A stretch of 64,000 nt of DNA from Helicobacter sp. 12S02232-10 (GTDB lineage Bacteria > Campylobacterota > Campylobacteria > Campylobacterales > Helicobacteraceae): positions 1 to 64,000 of the forward strand of contig NZ_MLAQ01000010.1 in NCBI RefSeq assembly GCF_002272895.1. The letters are read 5' to 3'. This document shows, in pieces, positions 16,800-26,114 of this stretch. The notes beneath the pieces are model-generated. The model was not told the origin of the DNA. It searched no databases and saw only the letters and a list, made by a program, of their open reading frames with translations. Each line of letters starts with the position of its first letter. Position 1 is the stretch's first letter. Both the position numbers and the translations under genes were made by a program.

Positions 16800-18112
16800 T
16801 ATTTTTTCTTATTTGGGAAACTGATATTAATGGTCAGTTGCATCCCATCAAGCAATGATTTCAAACTCTCTAAAGGTGCATTCTTTATCAAGTCCTGAAC
16901 GCTTTTGCCTGAAACAAAGCTTTCTTGTGAAACCTCGTGTTCTTCTTGGTTAATATCAATTTCATCCAAACCTAATTCTTTAGCCAAATCCTCATTTGCA
17001 GGTTCCAAATCATATTTACTTTCTAAAATTTCTTTGTCCTTATTTGTTTCTAGAGGAGCTTGTTTGCTTTGAGGCTGTGTTAAAGAAATCTCATCATCCA
17101 AAGCACTCATAATATCTTTTTCATCGATATTTTCAAAATTTTCAACCTTATCTGTTTCTTCCATTAGCGTATCCTTTTTGCTTGTTTCTTCAAGTATTTT
17201 TTTCACTTCATCAATCTGATTTTTATCAAGTATGCCCGACTCACTTGAAACATCTTTTTGGACTTCAGTTTTTTCATTTTCTTCAAACATTTCTTTATCC
17301 TCAATGGCAGAAATTTCTTCGTTTTGGGGCTGTTCTTGAGGGATATTTAAAGAAAAAGGATCTTCTTCTTTTTCCTCTTCAGGGGATTTGTGGGATTCAT
17401 CTAGAACACCATCAAAATTTTCTTCCAAAGAGTGTTTATCATCTCTGATATCTATTGCATCGCTCAATTCTTCCAAATCATCCAAACCAAAATCCATTTC
17501 TTTAGCAAGCTTTTCCTCATCTTCTTGAGGAGATTTGAGTTCAAAATCAGAATCCAAATCTTTATTTTCAGAAGATACAAACTCTTTGGTCTCTTCTAAA
17601 GATTCCTCATCGGATTTGCCAAAATCAATCGAACTTTCTTCATCAAGAGCCTCTGTCTTTTCATCTAACTCTAAATTTTCCAAACTTTCCAAATCAAATC
17701 CATCTAAATCAGAATCCAAATCTAAACTTTTTGAATCAAAATCAGACAGATCTTCAAGATCATTCCTTGCAATATTGCTTGTAGTTTCCTCAGTAATACC
17801 AAATTCAGCAAGCTTAGGTTTAAGGATATCTAAAATTTCGGTAGGCAAAAAAGGCTTTTTGACATAAAAATTAAATCCATCTGCTTCTGGGGTCGAACGT
17901 TTATGTAAATAACAGCTTAAAGCAGGCTGATGCGCTTGAATAAAACCAAAAAAATCACCTGTAACACTATCATCTGCAAAAAAGAACACTTTATCTTCAG
18001 GGTCTTGAAACTCAAACCCCTCTTGCACGACAAGCTCCAGCCCCAGTTTTTTCGCAACTGCCTCAAAAAGCTTGGCTACCATCGAATCGCTATTTATCAA
18101 AAGTATCTTCAA
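16799..18112 (-). CDS. Acidic pseudo-receiver protein (poly-E-rich protein)
   Basis: A 437-residue protein. Residues 1-110 look like a degenerate response-regulator receiver: KILLINSDSM at the N-terminus, a central FFFADDS, and a late VKKPF like the conserved Lys-Pro of receivers. Residues 115-390 are very rich in Glu, Asp, Ser and Leu and probably disordered. The C-terminal 45 residues form a compact end (SVQDLIKNAPLESLKSLLDGMQ). It matches the place of the H. pylori poly-E-rich protein (HP0322) between gmk and nucT. Function is not known to me; a scaffold or localisation role would fit. Confidence 0.7.
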   Translation of the reverse strand: MKILLINSDSMVAKLFEAVAKKLGLELVVQEGFEFQDPEDKVFFFADDSVTGDFFGFIQAHQPALSCYLHKRSTPEADGFNFYVKKPFLPTEILDILKPKLAEFGITEETTSNIARNDLEDLSDFDSKSLDLDSDLDGFDLESLENLELDEKTEALDEESSIDFGKSDEESLEETKEFVSSENKDLDSDFELKSPQEDEEKLAKEMDFGLDDLEELSDAIDIRDDKHSLEENFDGVLDESHKSPEEEKEEDPFSLNIPQEQPQNEEISAIEDKEMFEENEKTEVQKDVSSESGILDKNQIDEVKKILEETSKKDTLMEETDKVENFENIDEKDIMSALDDEISLTQPQSKQAPLETNKDKEILESKYDLEPANEDLAKELGLDEIDINQEEHEVSQESFVSGKSVQDLIKNAPLESLKSLLDGMQLTINISFPNKKK

Positions 18113-18188
18113 TTTTCGCTCCGCTTGTTTTTTAAAAAGTGTTAGGATTATAGCAATTAATTGCCTTATTTTAGATTAAGGAAAAAGG

Positions 18189-18722
18189 ATGTCTCGGCGT
18201 TTTGTTATACTTTGCTTATTTATCGTTTCATCGGGTTTTCTCACGGCCGCCCAAATGCTTTATTTTATGCCCTATGAACAAAAAGACGCTTTATCTTCAC
18301 TGATAAAAACAATTGATTCTTCGCAAAAAAATATTGATATCTCCATCTACAGCTTTACCCATAGAGAAATTGCCAAATCCCTCAAAAATGCGGCTAAAAA
18401 AGGAGTGAAAATCAGGATTATTTATGATTATGAATCCAATGAAGATAATCCCCGCTCAACTATCGGGTATCTGAGCAAATACAATGGGATTCAAACCTGC
18501 TTGCTTCAAGGAAAAAGAGCAAAAAATGACAAATACAACGGTATTATGCATCAAAAAATTGCTCTCATAGATGGCAAAATACTCTTTATAGGATCAGCCA
18601 ACTGGAGCAAAAATGCTTTTGAAAACAATTATGAAGTGCTTTTAAGAAGCGATGATAAAGCAATGATTTTAAAAGCAAAAAGCTATTTTGAAAAAATGTT
18701 TTCGGTGTGCAAACCCTACTGA
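18189..18722 (+). CDS. nucT: Phospholipase-D-family nuclease NucT
   Basis: A 177-residue exported nuclease with a signal peptide (about 1-21) and one HKD motif (MHQKIALIDGKILFIGSANWS, His near 121 with Lys and Asp following). Single-HKD nucleases act as dimers. H. pylori NucT (HP0323) is a membrane-bound nuclease active on single-stranded DNA and linked to DNA and nucleotide use; position after the acidic-protein gene agrees. Its end overlaps the convergent yqeY-like gene by seven bases. Confidence 0.88.
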   Translation: MSRRFVILCLFIVSSGFLTAAQMLYFMPYEQKDALSSLIKTIDSSQKNIDISIYSFTHREIAKSLKNAAKKGVKIRIIYDYESNEDNPRSTIGYLSKYNGIQTCLLQGKRAKNDKYNGIMHQKIALIDGKILFIGSANWSKNAFENNYEVLLRSDDKAMILKAKSYFEKMFSVCKPY

Positions 18723-19162
18723 CCCAAATGTTTTTTTACCATTGAAGAAATCCTGCGTCCATCAGCCACCTGACTCAAATGTTTGAGGACTCCCATTACT
18801 TTCCCCATATCTGCAGAACCTTGTGCACCGACTTTTTGAATTGCCTGGATCACTTCTGCTTCAAGCTCTTTGTCATCAAGCTGTTTGGGCAAATACTCCA
18901 AAATAATTTTCATTTCAGCACTTTCTTTTTCAAACAAATCTAACCTTTGAGCATTTTTATAAGCCTGTGCGGCGTCCTCTCTTTGCTTATAAGCGCTTTT
19001 TAAAATCTGAATCACATCCTCATCACTCAATACTTTTCTCTGATCAACCTCCACTTGTTTCAGCGAGCTATTGAGCATACGGATAGTATCGCGCCTGAAT
19101 GCATTGCCCTCTTTCATTGCAATTTTAAGATCTTGTGCCATTTTTTCTTTGATCGCACTCAT
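18716..19162 (-). CDS. GatB/YqeY domain protein
   Basis: A 148-residue protein of the YqeY family, related to the tail of the GatB amidotransferase subunit and thought to bind tRNA. Family features include the N-terminal KEKMAQDLKIAMKEGN, the LEYLPKQLDDKELE block, and GSADMGKVMGVL near the end. It starts 67 bases from the divergent flgH. Its cellular role is not established. Confidence 0.88.
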   Translation of the reverse strand: MSAIKEKMAQDLKIAMKEGNAFRRDTIRMLNSSLKQVEVDQRKVLSDEDVIQILKSAYKQREDAAQAYKNAQRLDLFEKESAEMKIILEYLPKQLDDKELEAEVIQAIQKVGAQGSADMGKVMGVLKHLSQVADGRRISSMVKKHLGQ

Positions 19163-19179
19163 TTTTATCCTTTTCTCTT

Positions 19180-19193
19180 GGAATAAACTTTGC
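19180..19193 (+). promoter_or_regulatory. Sigma-54 (RpoN) promoter for flgH and the pse genes
   Basis: TTGGAATAAACTTTGCTT (19178-19195) has GG at 19180-19181 and GC at 19192-19193, exactly the GG-N10-GC spacing, and both halves match the epsilonproteobacterial RpoN consensus. It lies between yqeY and flgH, about 37 bases before the flgH ATG. Hook and ring genes are RpoN-dependent in Campylobacter. AAGGA precedes the ATG. Confidence 0.7.
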
Positions 19194-19229
19194 TTCTAAT
19201 TATAAGCAAGGTTTTAAAAGGATTTAATA

Positions 19230-19949
19230 ATGAAAAAAAGAATTGGTAACCATTCAAAAATTTTATTTGTGACTTTTGTGGCAGTTTTTGTACAAGCCTA
19301 TGAACCAGAAATCGACCTTTATCCGCCAAAATACGTTGAGGAAATGCCCTCTAAAGAATTCATTCCTGAATTCAGCAAACCAGGTAGTCTTTTTGGGCAA
19401 GGAGAAAGACCTTTATTTGCTGATAGAAGAGCAATGAAGCCCGATGACCTCATCACTGTGATCATATCTGAATCATCTAGTGCAGACTATTCCACTTCAA
19501 AAACCTATAATACCGCTTCAGGAGGCAACTCCACACCTCCAAGATTGAATTACAATGGCAACAATGAGAGAAAAAAACAATCTACAGAATTTTTAGATGA
19601 TCAAACAAATTATAGTCTTACCAAACCCACCAATAATACCAATTTTAAAGGCGGAGGCTCTCAAAATAAAAGTGAAAATCTTACATTAAATATCACAGCA
19701 CGGATTATCAAAGTCTTAGAAAATGGCAATTATTTCATATATGGCAATAAAGAAGTTTTGGTTGATGGAGAAAAGCAAATCCTTAAAATAAGTGGCGTCA
19801 TCAGACCTTATGACATCAGTAGAGACAATACGATTCAATCCAAATTTATCGCCGATTCTAAAATTGAATACAGCAATATCGGAGCACTTAGCAATACTAA
19901 GAAGAAAAAATTTGCCTCAGATGCGCTTGAAACAGAATGGCCTTACTAG
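19230..19949 (+). CDS. flgH: Flagellar L-ring protein FlgH
   Basis: A 239-residue protein forming the outer-membrane bushing of the flagellar rod. After a signal peptide (about 1-23) come SLFGQGERPLFADRRA, the DDLITVIISESSSA block and the late LENGNYFIYGNKEVLVDGEKQ typical of FlgH. Many FlgH are lipoproteins; here no lipobox Cys is seen. A sigma-54 promoter lies just upstream, and pseF starts on the base after its stop, so the flagellar sugar genes share its transcript. Confidence 0.92.
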   Translation: MKKRIGNHSKILFVTFVAVFVQAYEPEIDLYPPKYVEEMPSKEFIPEFSKPGSLFGQGERPLFADRRAMKPDDLITVIISESSSADYSTSKTYNTASGGNSTPPRLNYNGNNERKKQSTEFLDDQTNYSLTKPTNNTNFKGGGSQNKSENLTLNITARIIKVLENGNYFIYGNKEVLVDGEKQILKISGVIRPYDISRDNTIQSKFIADSKIEYSNIGALSNTKKKKFASDALETEWPY

Positions 19950-20636
19950 ATGAAAAAAATTGCTGTTATTCCCGCTAGAGGTGGAAGCAAAAGAATTCCA
20001 AAAAAAAATATTCGACTCTTTTGTGGCCAACCGATTTTGGCCTACTCTATTCAAAACGCAATCCAAAGTGGTGCATTTGATGAGATTATCGTCAGCACAG
20101 ATGATGAAGAAATTGCTGAAATTGCACGATCGCATAATGCAAAAATACCTTTTATACGTCCAAAACATCTTGCTCTTGACACTACCCCTACTTTGCCTGT
20201 CATTGCTCACGCGATTGAAACTCTTGGTATTTCAAAGGACGATTTAGTCTGCTGTATTTACCCTACCGCACCGCTTTTAGAACCCAAATATATTATTTTA
20301 GGGCTTGAAAAGCTTATGGAAAATCCTCACAAACTCTATGCTTTTTCGTGTGTAAATTTTGATTATACACCTTGGAGAGGATTTTTGATTGATAATGAAA
20401 AAATCTCAATGCTTTTTCCCCAACATTCCCTCACCCGCTCTCAAGATCTCTCAAAAATTTATCACGACGCAGGTGCATTTTATTGGGGAAGAGCAAGTGC
20501 GTTTTGTGAAGGAAAAATGATCTTTGAATCCCATTCTTTAGGCATTGTCCTTCCAAAAATGTCAGTTCAAGACATTGATACGCCTGATGATTGGGAAATT
20601 GCAGAAATAAAATACAAACTCAAACATTCCCGATGA
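19950..20636 (+). CDS. pseF: CMP-pseudaminic acid synthetase
   Basis: A 228-residue cytidylyltransferase activating pseudaminic acid for flagellin O-glycosylation. The N-terminal IPARGGSKRIPKKNIR is the CTP-binding signature of the CMP-sialate synthetase family, and the DEIIVSTDDEEIAEIA and DIDTPDDWEIAE motifs follow. It abuts flgH with no gap and overlaps pseG by four bases. pseB and pseC are not in the window. Confidence 0.93.
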   Translation: MKKIAVIPARGGSKRIPKKNIRLFCGQPILAYSIQNAIQSGAFDEIIVSTDDEEIAEIARSHNAKIPFIRPKHLALDTTPTLPVIAHAIETLGISKDDLVCCIYPTAPLLEPKYIILGLEKLMENPHKLYAFSCVNFDYTPWRGFLIDNEKISMLFPQHSLTRSQDLSKIYHDAGAFYWGRASAFCEGKMIFESHSLGIVLPKMSVQDIDTPDDWEIAEIKYKLKHSR

Positions 20637-21553
20637 AAATAAAAATATTCTGCGAAGCCGGAAAAAATCAAGGCTTAGGGCATTTAATGCGCTGTTATCG
20701 GCTTAAAAAAATGCTGCTAGATTTGGGGTATCAAGCTCTTATTTATCAGAGCGGTGAAGAGAATTCCTCTCTGTCTGATTTCCATTGCAAATGGTTGGAT
20801 GAAGATAAGATTGAAAACCTGCTCCAAGAAACTGATGTTGCTATTATTGACAGCTATGAAGCAACAGAACATATTTATCAAAAAATTATGGCTTTAGTGA
20901 AAAAACTCATCATTTTAGATGATAACAATCGCATTCCCTACCCTAAAAATGCAATTATTTTAAACGGGGCTTTGGGAGCACAAACCCTTTATCCAAAGAC
21001 CCCCAATCATCTTGCTGGCATTGAATTTTTAATCTTTGATAAAATATTCTTTTGTGAAAAAACCCCAAAACCCCAAGTTCAAGATATTCTTATAACATTT
21101 GGAGGGACTGATCCTTTAAACATAACCGAACGCGTCATTACAATCATTAAGGATAAACCCTATATCTTTCATATTGTTTCAAGAGAATCCCTTAAAGTTC
21201 TAAAATCCCAAAAAATCAAACCTTATCACAATATTTCTCCATCACAAATGGCAGATTTAATGCAAAAATGCGACATTGCAATATCTGCAGGCGGAGGAAC
21301 GCTAAATGAATTAGCAATGTCGCAAGTCCCTACTTTAGTCATTCCAACTGCACCTAATCAAATATTTCAAGCTAAAAACTGGGAAAAAACAGGAGCTATG
21401 AAAATCACAAGCTTTCAAGACATTTTAAGAGATTTAGATACAATAGTCCCTATGAAAAAGCGGGAAAAAATGATTTTAAAATACAAAAACATACCCTTTG
21501 GAAAACTGCTTTCAAACAAACTCCAATCGATTCTTCGTGAGACAAAAGAATGA
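20633..21553 (+). CDS. pseG: UDP-sugar hydrolase PseG of pseudaminic acid synthesis
   Basis: A 306-residue GT-B-fold hydrolase that removes UDP from the diacetamido sugar intermediate. It carries the N-terminal GLGHLMRCYRL loop with the catalytic His, a central FGGTDPLNIT and the late SAGGGTLNELA. I place the start at the ATG at 20633, overlapping the pseF stop, because the protein then begins MKIKIFCEAGKNQGLGH like relatives; the longer reading frame is not needed. It overlaps pseH by four bases. Confidence 0.92.
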   Translation: MKIKIFCEAGKNQGLGHLMRCYRLKKMLLDLGYQALIYQSGEENSSLSDFHCKWLDEDKIENLLQETDVAIIDSYEATEHIYQKIMALVKKLIILDDNNRIPYPKNAIILNGALGAQTLYPKTPNHLAGIEFLIFDKIFFCEKTPKPQVQDILITFGGTDPLNITERVITIIKDKPYIFHIVSRESLKVLKSQKIKPYHNISPSQMADLMQKCDIAISAGGGTLNELAMSQVPTLVIPTAPNQIFQAKNWEKTGAMKITSFQDILRDLDTIVPMKKREKMILKYKNIPFGKLLSNKLQSILRETKE

Positions 21554-22062
21554 ATTTTTACATTAACAACATTTATGCCCTTGATTTTACCCGAATGGAT
21601 CATCAGGATCATTTGAAAGTTCTAGATTTTCGAAACCACCCTGACATTTCCAAATGGATGTATTCAAAAAATATTTCTTTGGATTCTCATCTTCAATTCA
21701 TTGATGAATTAAAAAAAAATCCCACCAAGCATTATTGGCTTTTTAAAAAAAATCAAACTCTATTAGGGGTGGGTTCAATCACACGAATCAATCAAACCCA
21801 TCGCCACGCTTATTTAGGGATTTATAAAAATCCAAAACTCTCAAAAGTTGGAGAGGAAATTTTAAAATGCTTAGAATACATTGGTTTTAAAGAGTTTAAT
21901 CTACACGCTTTGCATTTGGAAGTGATGGAAACCAATCAAAAAGCAATCTATTTTTATCAAAAACACAATTATATCGAAGAAGGAAAACTGCTAGATTTTG
22001 TTTGCCAAAATAGCACATATCTCAACGTTTGTCTTTATGCCAAAAGGAATCCTTATGAATAG
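21550..22062 (+). CDS. pseH: Pseudaminic acid N-acetyltransferase PseH
   Basis: A 170-residue GNAT acetyltransferase adding the N-4 acetyl group of the pseudaminic acid precursor. N-terminal TRMDHQDHLKVLDFRNHPDI, central GVGSITRINQTHRHAYLGIY and the late VMETNQKAIYFYQKHNYIEEG (GNAT motif A/B) are visible. It is coupled to pseG by four bases and to pseI by eight. It matches H. pylori HP0327 by place. Confidence 0.92.
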   Translation: MNFYINNIYALDFTRMDHQDHLKVLDFRNHPDISKWMYSKNISLDSHLQFIDELKKNPTKHYWLFKKNQTLLGVGSITRINQTHRHAYLGIYKNPKLSKVGEEILKCLEYIGFKEFNLHALHLEVMETNQKAIYFYQKHNYIEEGKLLDFVCQNSTYLNVCLYAKRNPYE

Positions 22063-23068
22063 GCCTATGATCGTTGCAGAACTAAGTGCCAACCACAATC
22101 AAGACTTAAATATTGCAAAAAAATCCGTTTTAAGTATCAAAGAATGCGGTGCAGATGCCATCAAACTCCAAACTTATACACCTGAATGCTTAACATTAAA
22201 TGCCAAAAATCAATATTTTCAAATCAACTCAGGCACTTTATGGGATGGTACAACCCTCTATGAACTTTATGAAAAAGCCTACACACCTTGGGAATGGCAT
22301 CAAGAACTTTTTGATCTAGCAAGAAATATCGGACTAAAAATCTTTAGTTCGCCTTTCAGCTTAAAAGCACTAGAATTTTTAGAGTCTCTAAAATGCCCGA
22401 TGTATAAAATTGCAAGCTTTGAGATCACAGATACGGATCTGATTTATCACACTGCCAAGACTACCAAACCCATCATTATTTCAACAGGAATTGCTACAGA
22501 AGATGAAATAAAAGAAGCACTCAAAGCTTGCAAAGAAGCAAAAAATCAAGATATCACATTGCTTCAATGCACGAGTTCTTATCCGGCATCCATAGAAGAT
22601 GCCAATCTACTCTCAATGCCTGAACTCGGTAAAAAATACGGTGTCAAATATGGATTATCTGATCACACAAAAGGCTATTTATCCCCGATCATTGCGACAA
22701 GTCTAGGGGCTTCAATGATAGAAAAACATTTTATTTTAGACAAATCTTTAGGGGGACCTGATTGTGCTTTTAGTATGGACGCAAACGAATTTAAAGAAAT
22801 GGTTGCACAAATTAATCTTTGCATATCAGCACTTGGAGAAGCCAATCCCAAAACAGATCCTGAAGTATTAAAAAACCGACGAAAATTCGCCCGAAGCCTT
22901 TTTGTATGCCAAAACATCAAAAAAGGTCAAACACTCAATCACGAAAATATCCGCTCTATCAGACCTGGTAATGGAATCCCTCCAAAACATCTCAAAAACA
23001 TTATCGGTAAAAAAGCACTCAGAGATCTCCCATTTGGAAAACCGCTTCAATTTGAAGATTTTATTTAA
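22055..23068 (+). CDS. pseI: Pseudaminic acid synthase PseI
   Basis: A 337-residue NeuB-like enzyme condensing the hexose intermediate with phosphoenolpyruvate. TIM-barrel blocks AELSANHNQDLNIAKK, IKLQTYTPECLT and GLSDHTKGYLSPI, then a C-terminal antifreeze-like SAF domain (SLFVCQNIKKGQTLNHENIRSIRPGNGI). The ATG at 22055, with AAGGA eight bases upstream, gives the family start MNRPMIVAEL. It ends by overlapping the convergent fur stop region by eight bases. Confidence 0.93.
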   Translation: MNRPMIVAELSANHNQDLNIAKKSVLSIKECGADAIKLQTYTPECLTLNAKNQYFQINSGTLWDGTTLYELYEKAYTPWEWHQELFDLARNIGLKIFSSPFSLKALEFLESLKCPMYKIASFEITDTDLIYHTAKTTKPIIISTGIATEDEIKEALKACKEAKNQDITLLQCTSSYPASIEDANLLSMPELGKKYGVKYGLSDHTKGYLSPIIATSLGASMIEKHFILDKSLGGPDCAFSMDANEFKEMVAQINLCISALGEANPKTDPEVLKNRRKFARSLFVCQNIKKGQTLNHENIRSIRPGNGIPPKHLKNIIGKKALRDLPFGKPLQFEDFI

Positions 23069-23513
23069 TCTTCTGGCATTTTTGACAAATCACAAAAAGT
23101 TTCATATTATGACTGATAAGCTTAGCAGAATACTTTTGGGCAACCTTGATTTGTCTGTCTTCTATTTCAGAATCTACAAATTCAATAATCTCTCCGCAAT
23201 GCAAACAAATGATATGGTCGTGATGCTCTTTTGCTGCAATTTCATATCTTCTGCCACTTTTATCAGCTTCCAAAGCGGTAATAAAATTCTCTTTTTCCAA
23301 AAAACTCAATATTCTATAGACTGAAGAAATGCTAGTCGTTCTGTCTTTAACCTTTACTTCAGAAGCAATTTCTTCAGGACTTAAATGAGTACCGCTTTTA
23401 TAAAGAACTGCAAGAATTTCCTCTCTTTGTTTGGAATTTTTCAAGCCATTCTTCTTAATCGATGACCTCAGCCTGTCTAATATGGATTCTAGTGTCTCCA
23501 ATCTGTTGTTCAT
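23061..23513 (-). CDS. fur: Ferric uptake regulator Fur
   Basis: A 150-residue metal-dependent regulator very similar by eye to H. pylori Fur. It has the extended N-terminus (LETLESILDRLRSSIKKNGLKNSKQRE), a winged-helix with SISSVYRILSFLEKENF, the metal region EHHDHIICLHCGEIIEF and a CQKC near the end for structural zinc. I start it at the ATG at 23513, six bases after GAGG; a longer frame adds nine unlikely residues. It probably governs iron genes and possibly the toxin at 1195. Confidence 0.93.
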   Translation of the reverse strand: MNNRLETLESILDRLRSSIKKNGLKNSKQREEILAVLYKSGTHLSPEEIASEVKVKDRTTSISSVYRILSFLEKENFITALEADKSGRRYEIAAKEHHDHIICLHCGEIIEFVDSEIEDRQIKVAQKYSAKLISHNMKLFVICQKCQKIK

Positions 23514-23653
23514 ATCAAACCTCAATTTTAAAATTTTCACTAAATTACGACGCTATTTTCTATTTTACTCTTAATTTGGATATATTTTTGTAAAACTAAC
23601 ACTGAATCTATTGAATCTTATGTAATTTTAATAAATTATTGGGTAAAAATCAA

Positions 23654-23659
23654 TATAAT
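23654..23659 (+). promoter_or_regulatory. -10 box of the chemoreceptor operon
   Basis: TATAAT at 23654-23659 lies about 37 bases before the ATG of the chemoreceptor, with GAGG at 23684-23687 as the ribosome-binding site. The upstream DNA is A/T-rich. Confidence 0.45.
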
Positions 23660-23695
23660 ATTTTGAAAAATTAACAAAGCAACGAGGTGAATATA

Positions 23696-25024
23696 ATGTT
23701 TGGAAGTAGCAAAAACTCTCAATTTCAATTGGCTCAAAAAGATGCTGAAATCGATCAGCTCAAAAAACAAGCAGAAATCTACAGATCACTGGCAGAATTT
23801 TCTCTCAAAGAAATTGTGATTGGCATTAAAAACGGAAAAGTGGTCTTTAGAAACGAAAATGCTTCAAAGATTTCCAATCCTGATGAAATCATTCTAAATC
23901 TCAAAGAAGGTATCAGCAATCTTTCGATCAAAAATCGCAGTTTTGAGGTTAAAAGCAAAAATATCGAAGGCACAATTTATTACACACTGCTTGAAGTCGA
24001 ATCTGTGTTTGACAAAGAAAACGGGCTAGATCTTTTCCAAACTTATCACAAAAGCCTCAAAGATGGTCTAACTGAAGCTCAAAACTCATTTCAAAATATT
24101 CTTACTGATAGTAAAAATATCCTAGAAAAAGCTGCCGAAGCTGAAAAAAATGGTGTTCAAGGCTTGGATGCAAGTTTGAAAGCTTCTCAAAACGTCAATA
24201 ATCTCTATGAAAAAATGCAAAATGCAATTATGTTGGTCAATTCCCTCACGCAACGCAGCAACGAAATCACCAACGTTATTTCATTGATTGATGATATTGC
24301 TGAACAAACCAATCTTTTAGCGCTTAATGCTGCTATTGAGGCAGCTAGAGCCGGAGAACACGGCAGAGGTTTTGCAGTCGTAGCCGATGAAGTCAGAAAG
24401 CTCGCTGAAAAAACTCAAAAAGCTACCAAAGAAATAGCCATCGTAGTCAAATCAATGCAACAAGAAGCCAGTGATATCCAAACAAGCACCGATGAAACAA
24501 ATCATATTACTGAAGAAGTAAAAGGGAGTATTGATGAAATTTATCAAATGGTTGATTCTCTCAAAGATGGCGCCCAACTTGCAAAATATGCGATCTACAA
24601 TTCAAATAATAGAATCTTTTGTGCATTGGCCAAAATCGATCACACCGTGTATAAAAATAATCTTTATGCCTTGCTATTTAAAATATCTGACTCTTTCAAT
24701 CAAGTCCAACATCAAAATTGCCGCTTGGGCAAATGGTATTTTGAAGGCGATGGTAAAAAACACTTTGCCTCTACACAAGGCTACAAAAACCTTGACAATT
24801 TCCATGCTGCAGTCCATACAGAAGCAAATGCTTTGGCAAAAGCACTTTTGGACAGCTCAAGTGTTCCATCTAAAAATTTCATCGATCAAAAAGTATCTTC
24901 AATGGAAAGTGGCAGTCTTGGCGTTATGAAAAGTATTGATGAAATGTTAGTTGAAAAACAAGATGACATCAACAAAAATATGCAAAATGTACTAAACAAA
25001 CAAAAACAATCTCAAGATGTTTGA
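23696..25024 (+). CDS. tlpD: Soluble chemoreceptor with CZB zinc domain (TlpD type)
   Basis: A 442-residue methyl-accepting protein with no membrane segment. The N-terminus ([29 protein letters not shown]) matches H. pylori TlpD style. The signalling hairpin [38 protein letters not shown] is around residues 200-240. The C-terminal CZB domain has the His, Cys, His, His ligands ([22 protein letters not shown]). H. pylori TlpD senses oxidative and energy stress. The ATG at 23696 follows GAGG at good spacing. The next gene overlaps it by eight bases. Confidence 0.9.
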   Translation: MFGSSKNSQFQLAQKDAEIDQLKKQAEIYRSLAEFSLKEIVIGIKNGKVVFRNENASKISNPDEIILNLKEGISNLSIKNRSFEVKSKNIEGTIYYTLLEVESVFDKENGLDLFQTYHKSLKDGLTEAQNSFQNILTDSKNILEKAAEAEKNGVQGLDASLKASQNVNNLYEKMQNAIMLVNSLTQRSNEITNVISLIDDIAEQTNLLALNAAIEAARAGEHGRGFAVVADEVRKLAEKTQKATKEIAIVVKSMQQEASDIQTSTDETNHITEEVKGSIDEIYQMVDSLKDGAQLAKYAIYNSNNRIFCALAKIDHTVYKNNLYALLFKISDSFNQVQHQNCRLGKWYFEGDGKKHFASTQGYKNLDNFHAAVHTEANALAKALLDSSSVPSKNFIDQKVSSMESGSLGVMKSIDEMLVEKQDDINKNMQNVLNKQKQSQDV

Positions 25025-26114
25025 TAAAGAAATTGCTGCAATCAAACATTCTAATCTCTATCGCGAACGCAAAATCTTTAAAAATACGCTAAAAGATTTT
25101 GCCTCTAATGATTATCTTGGTCTTTCTCAAAAAAAGAATCTTGCAAAAAAAGCTTTTAAGCTTCTTGAAAAACAACCAAGCCATTCTCCTAAAGCTTCCC
25201 TTTTAGTTAATGGCTATTCTCCTTTACACCGCACTCTTGAATCAAAACTTTGCGCACTCAACGGATTTGAAGACGGTGTGATTTTAGGAAGCGGATTTTT
25301 AGGAAATATCGCACTTTTTGATGCCCTCATACGCAAAAACGATAAAATATATATTGATGAAAAATACCACGCCAGCGGGATTTATGCTGCAAAAAATCTC
25401 GGGGAAAAAGCCATATATTTCAAACACAATGATCCACAAGATCTCCTAAAAACAATTCAATCTTCCCCTCCAAAGGGCAGAATTATTATTGCTATTGAAG
25501 GCGTATATTCTATGGATGGAGATATTGCCGATAAAGCATTTGCCCAAATCGCTATTTCAAAAAATGCTCTCTTAATCGTAGATGAAGCCCATAGCACAGG
25601 GAGTATCGGCGAAAATCTATTGGGATACTTCGACCACTATCATATCCCCATCCAACCCAACTTTATCAAAATGGGAACATTTTCAAAGGCCTATGGAAGC
25701 TATGGAGCATACATACTTGCCAACAAACAAATTATCAACTTCTTGTGCAACCGCTCAAAAAGCATTATTTATACGACTGCTCTTTCTATATTTGACACTG
25801 CCTTAGCTCTAATCAATCTAGAATATATTCAAAAAAATAAGCAAGCCCTGATTGAAAAAATTCAATCCCATAAAGCAGTAGTTCAAGAAATTTTGGGCTT
25901 TTTTCCTCAATCTCAAATTCTCATTATTCCCTTCAAAAATACGCAAGAAATGCAAAAAACGCATCAAAAACTTCAGGATAAAAAAATTTTAGTCGGAGCC
26001 ATCAGAAAACCGACGGTCAAACAACCGATATTACGAATTGTTTTATCAATAAAAAATTCTCCCAAACAAACAAAAAAATTGTGTAAAATAATCAAAAAAT
26101 CTCAAGGTTTATGA
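25017..26114 (+). CDS. bioF: PLP-dependent alpha-oxoamine synthase (BioF/Kbl type)
   Basis: A 365-residue fold-type I PLP enzyme. SNDYLGLSQ near residue 23-31, the [14 protein letters not shown] region, [12 protein letters not shown] for cofactor contacts and the PLP lysine in [13 protein letters not shown] are visible. It is expected to join pimeloyl-ACP or CoA with alanine to make 8-amino-7-oxononanoate in biotin synthesis. Kbl (2-amino-3-ketobutyrate ligase) is the alternative. H. pylori has the same order tlpD-bioF-pbp1A. It overlaps both neighbours. Confidence 0.82.
   Translation: MFDKEIAAIKHSNLYRERKIFKNTLKDFASNDYLGLSQKKNLAKKAFKLLEKQPSHSPKASLLVNGYSPLHRTLESKLCALNGFEDGVILGSGFLGNIALFDALIRKNDKIYIDEKYHASGIYAAKNLGEKAIYFKHNDPQDLLKTIQSSPPKGRIIIAIEGVYSMDGDIADKAFAQIAISKNALLIVDEAHSTGSIGENLLGYFDHYHIPIQPNFIKMGTFSKAYGSYGAYILANKQIINFLCNRSKSIIYTTALSIFDTALALINLEYIQKNKQALIEKIQSHKAVVQEILGFFPQSQILIIPFKNTQEMQKTHQKLQDKKILVGAIRKPTVKQPILRIVLSIKNSPKQTKKLCKIIKKSQGL

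Noticed and set aside
20591-20632. Upstream extension of pseG
   Set aside because: It adds 14 residues read in the wrong frame over the pseF end; the ATG overlapping the pseF stop gives the family N-terminus.
23628-23642. Possible Fur box between fur and tlpD
   Set aside because: AATAAATTATT is palindromic, but its spacing misses the TAATAATnATTATTA consensus by several bases.
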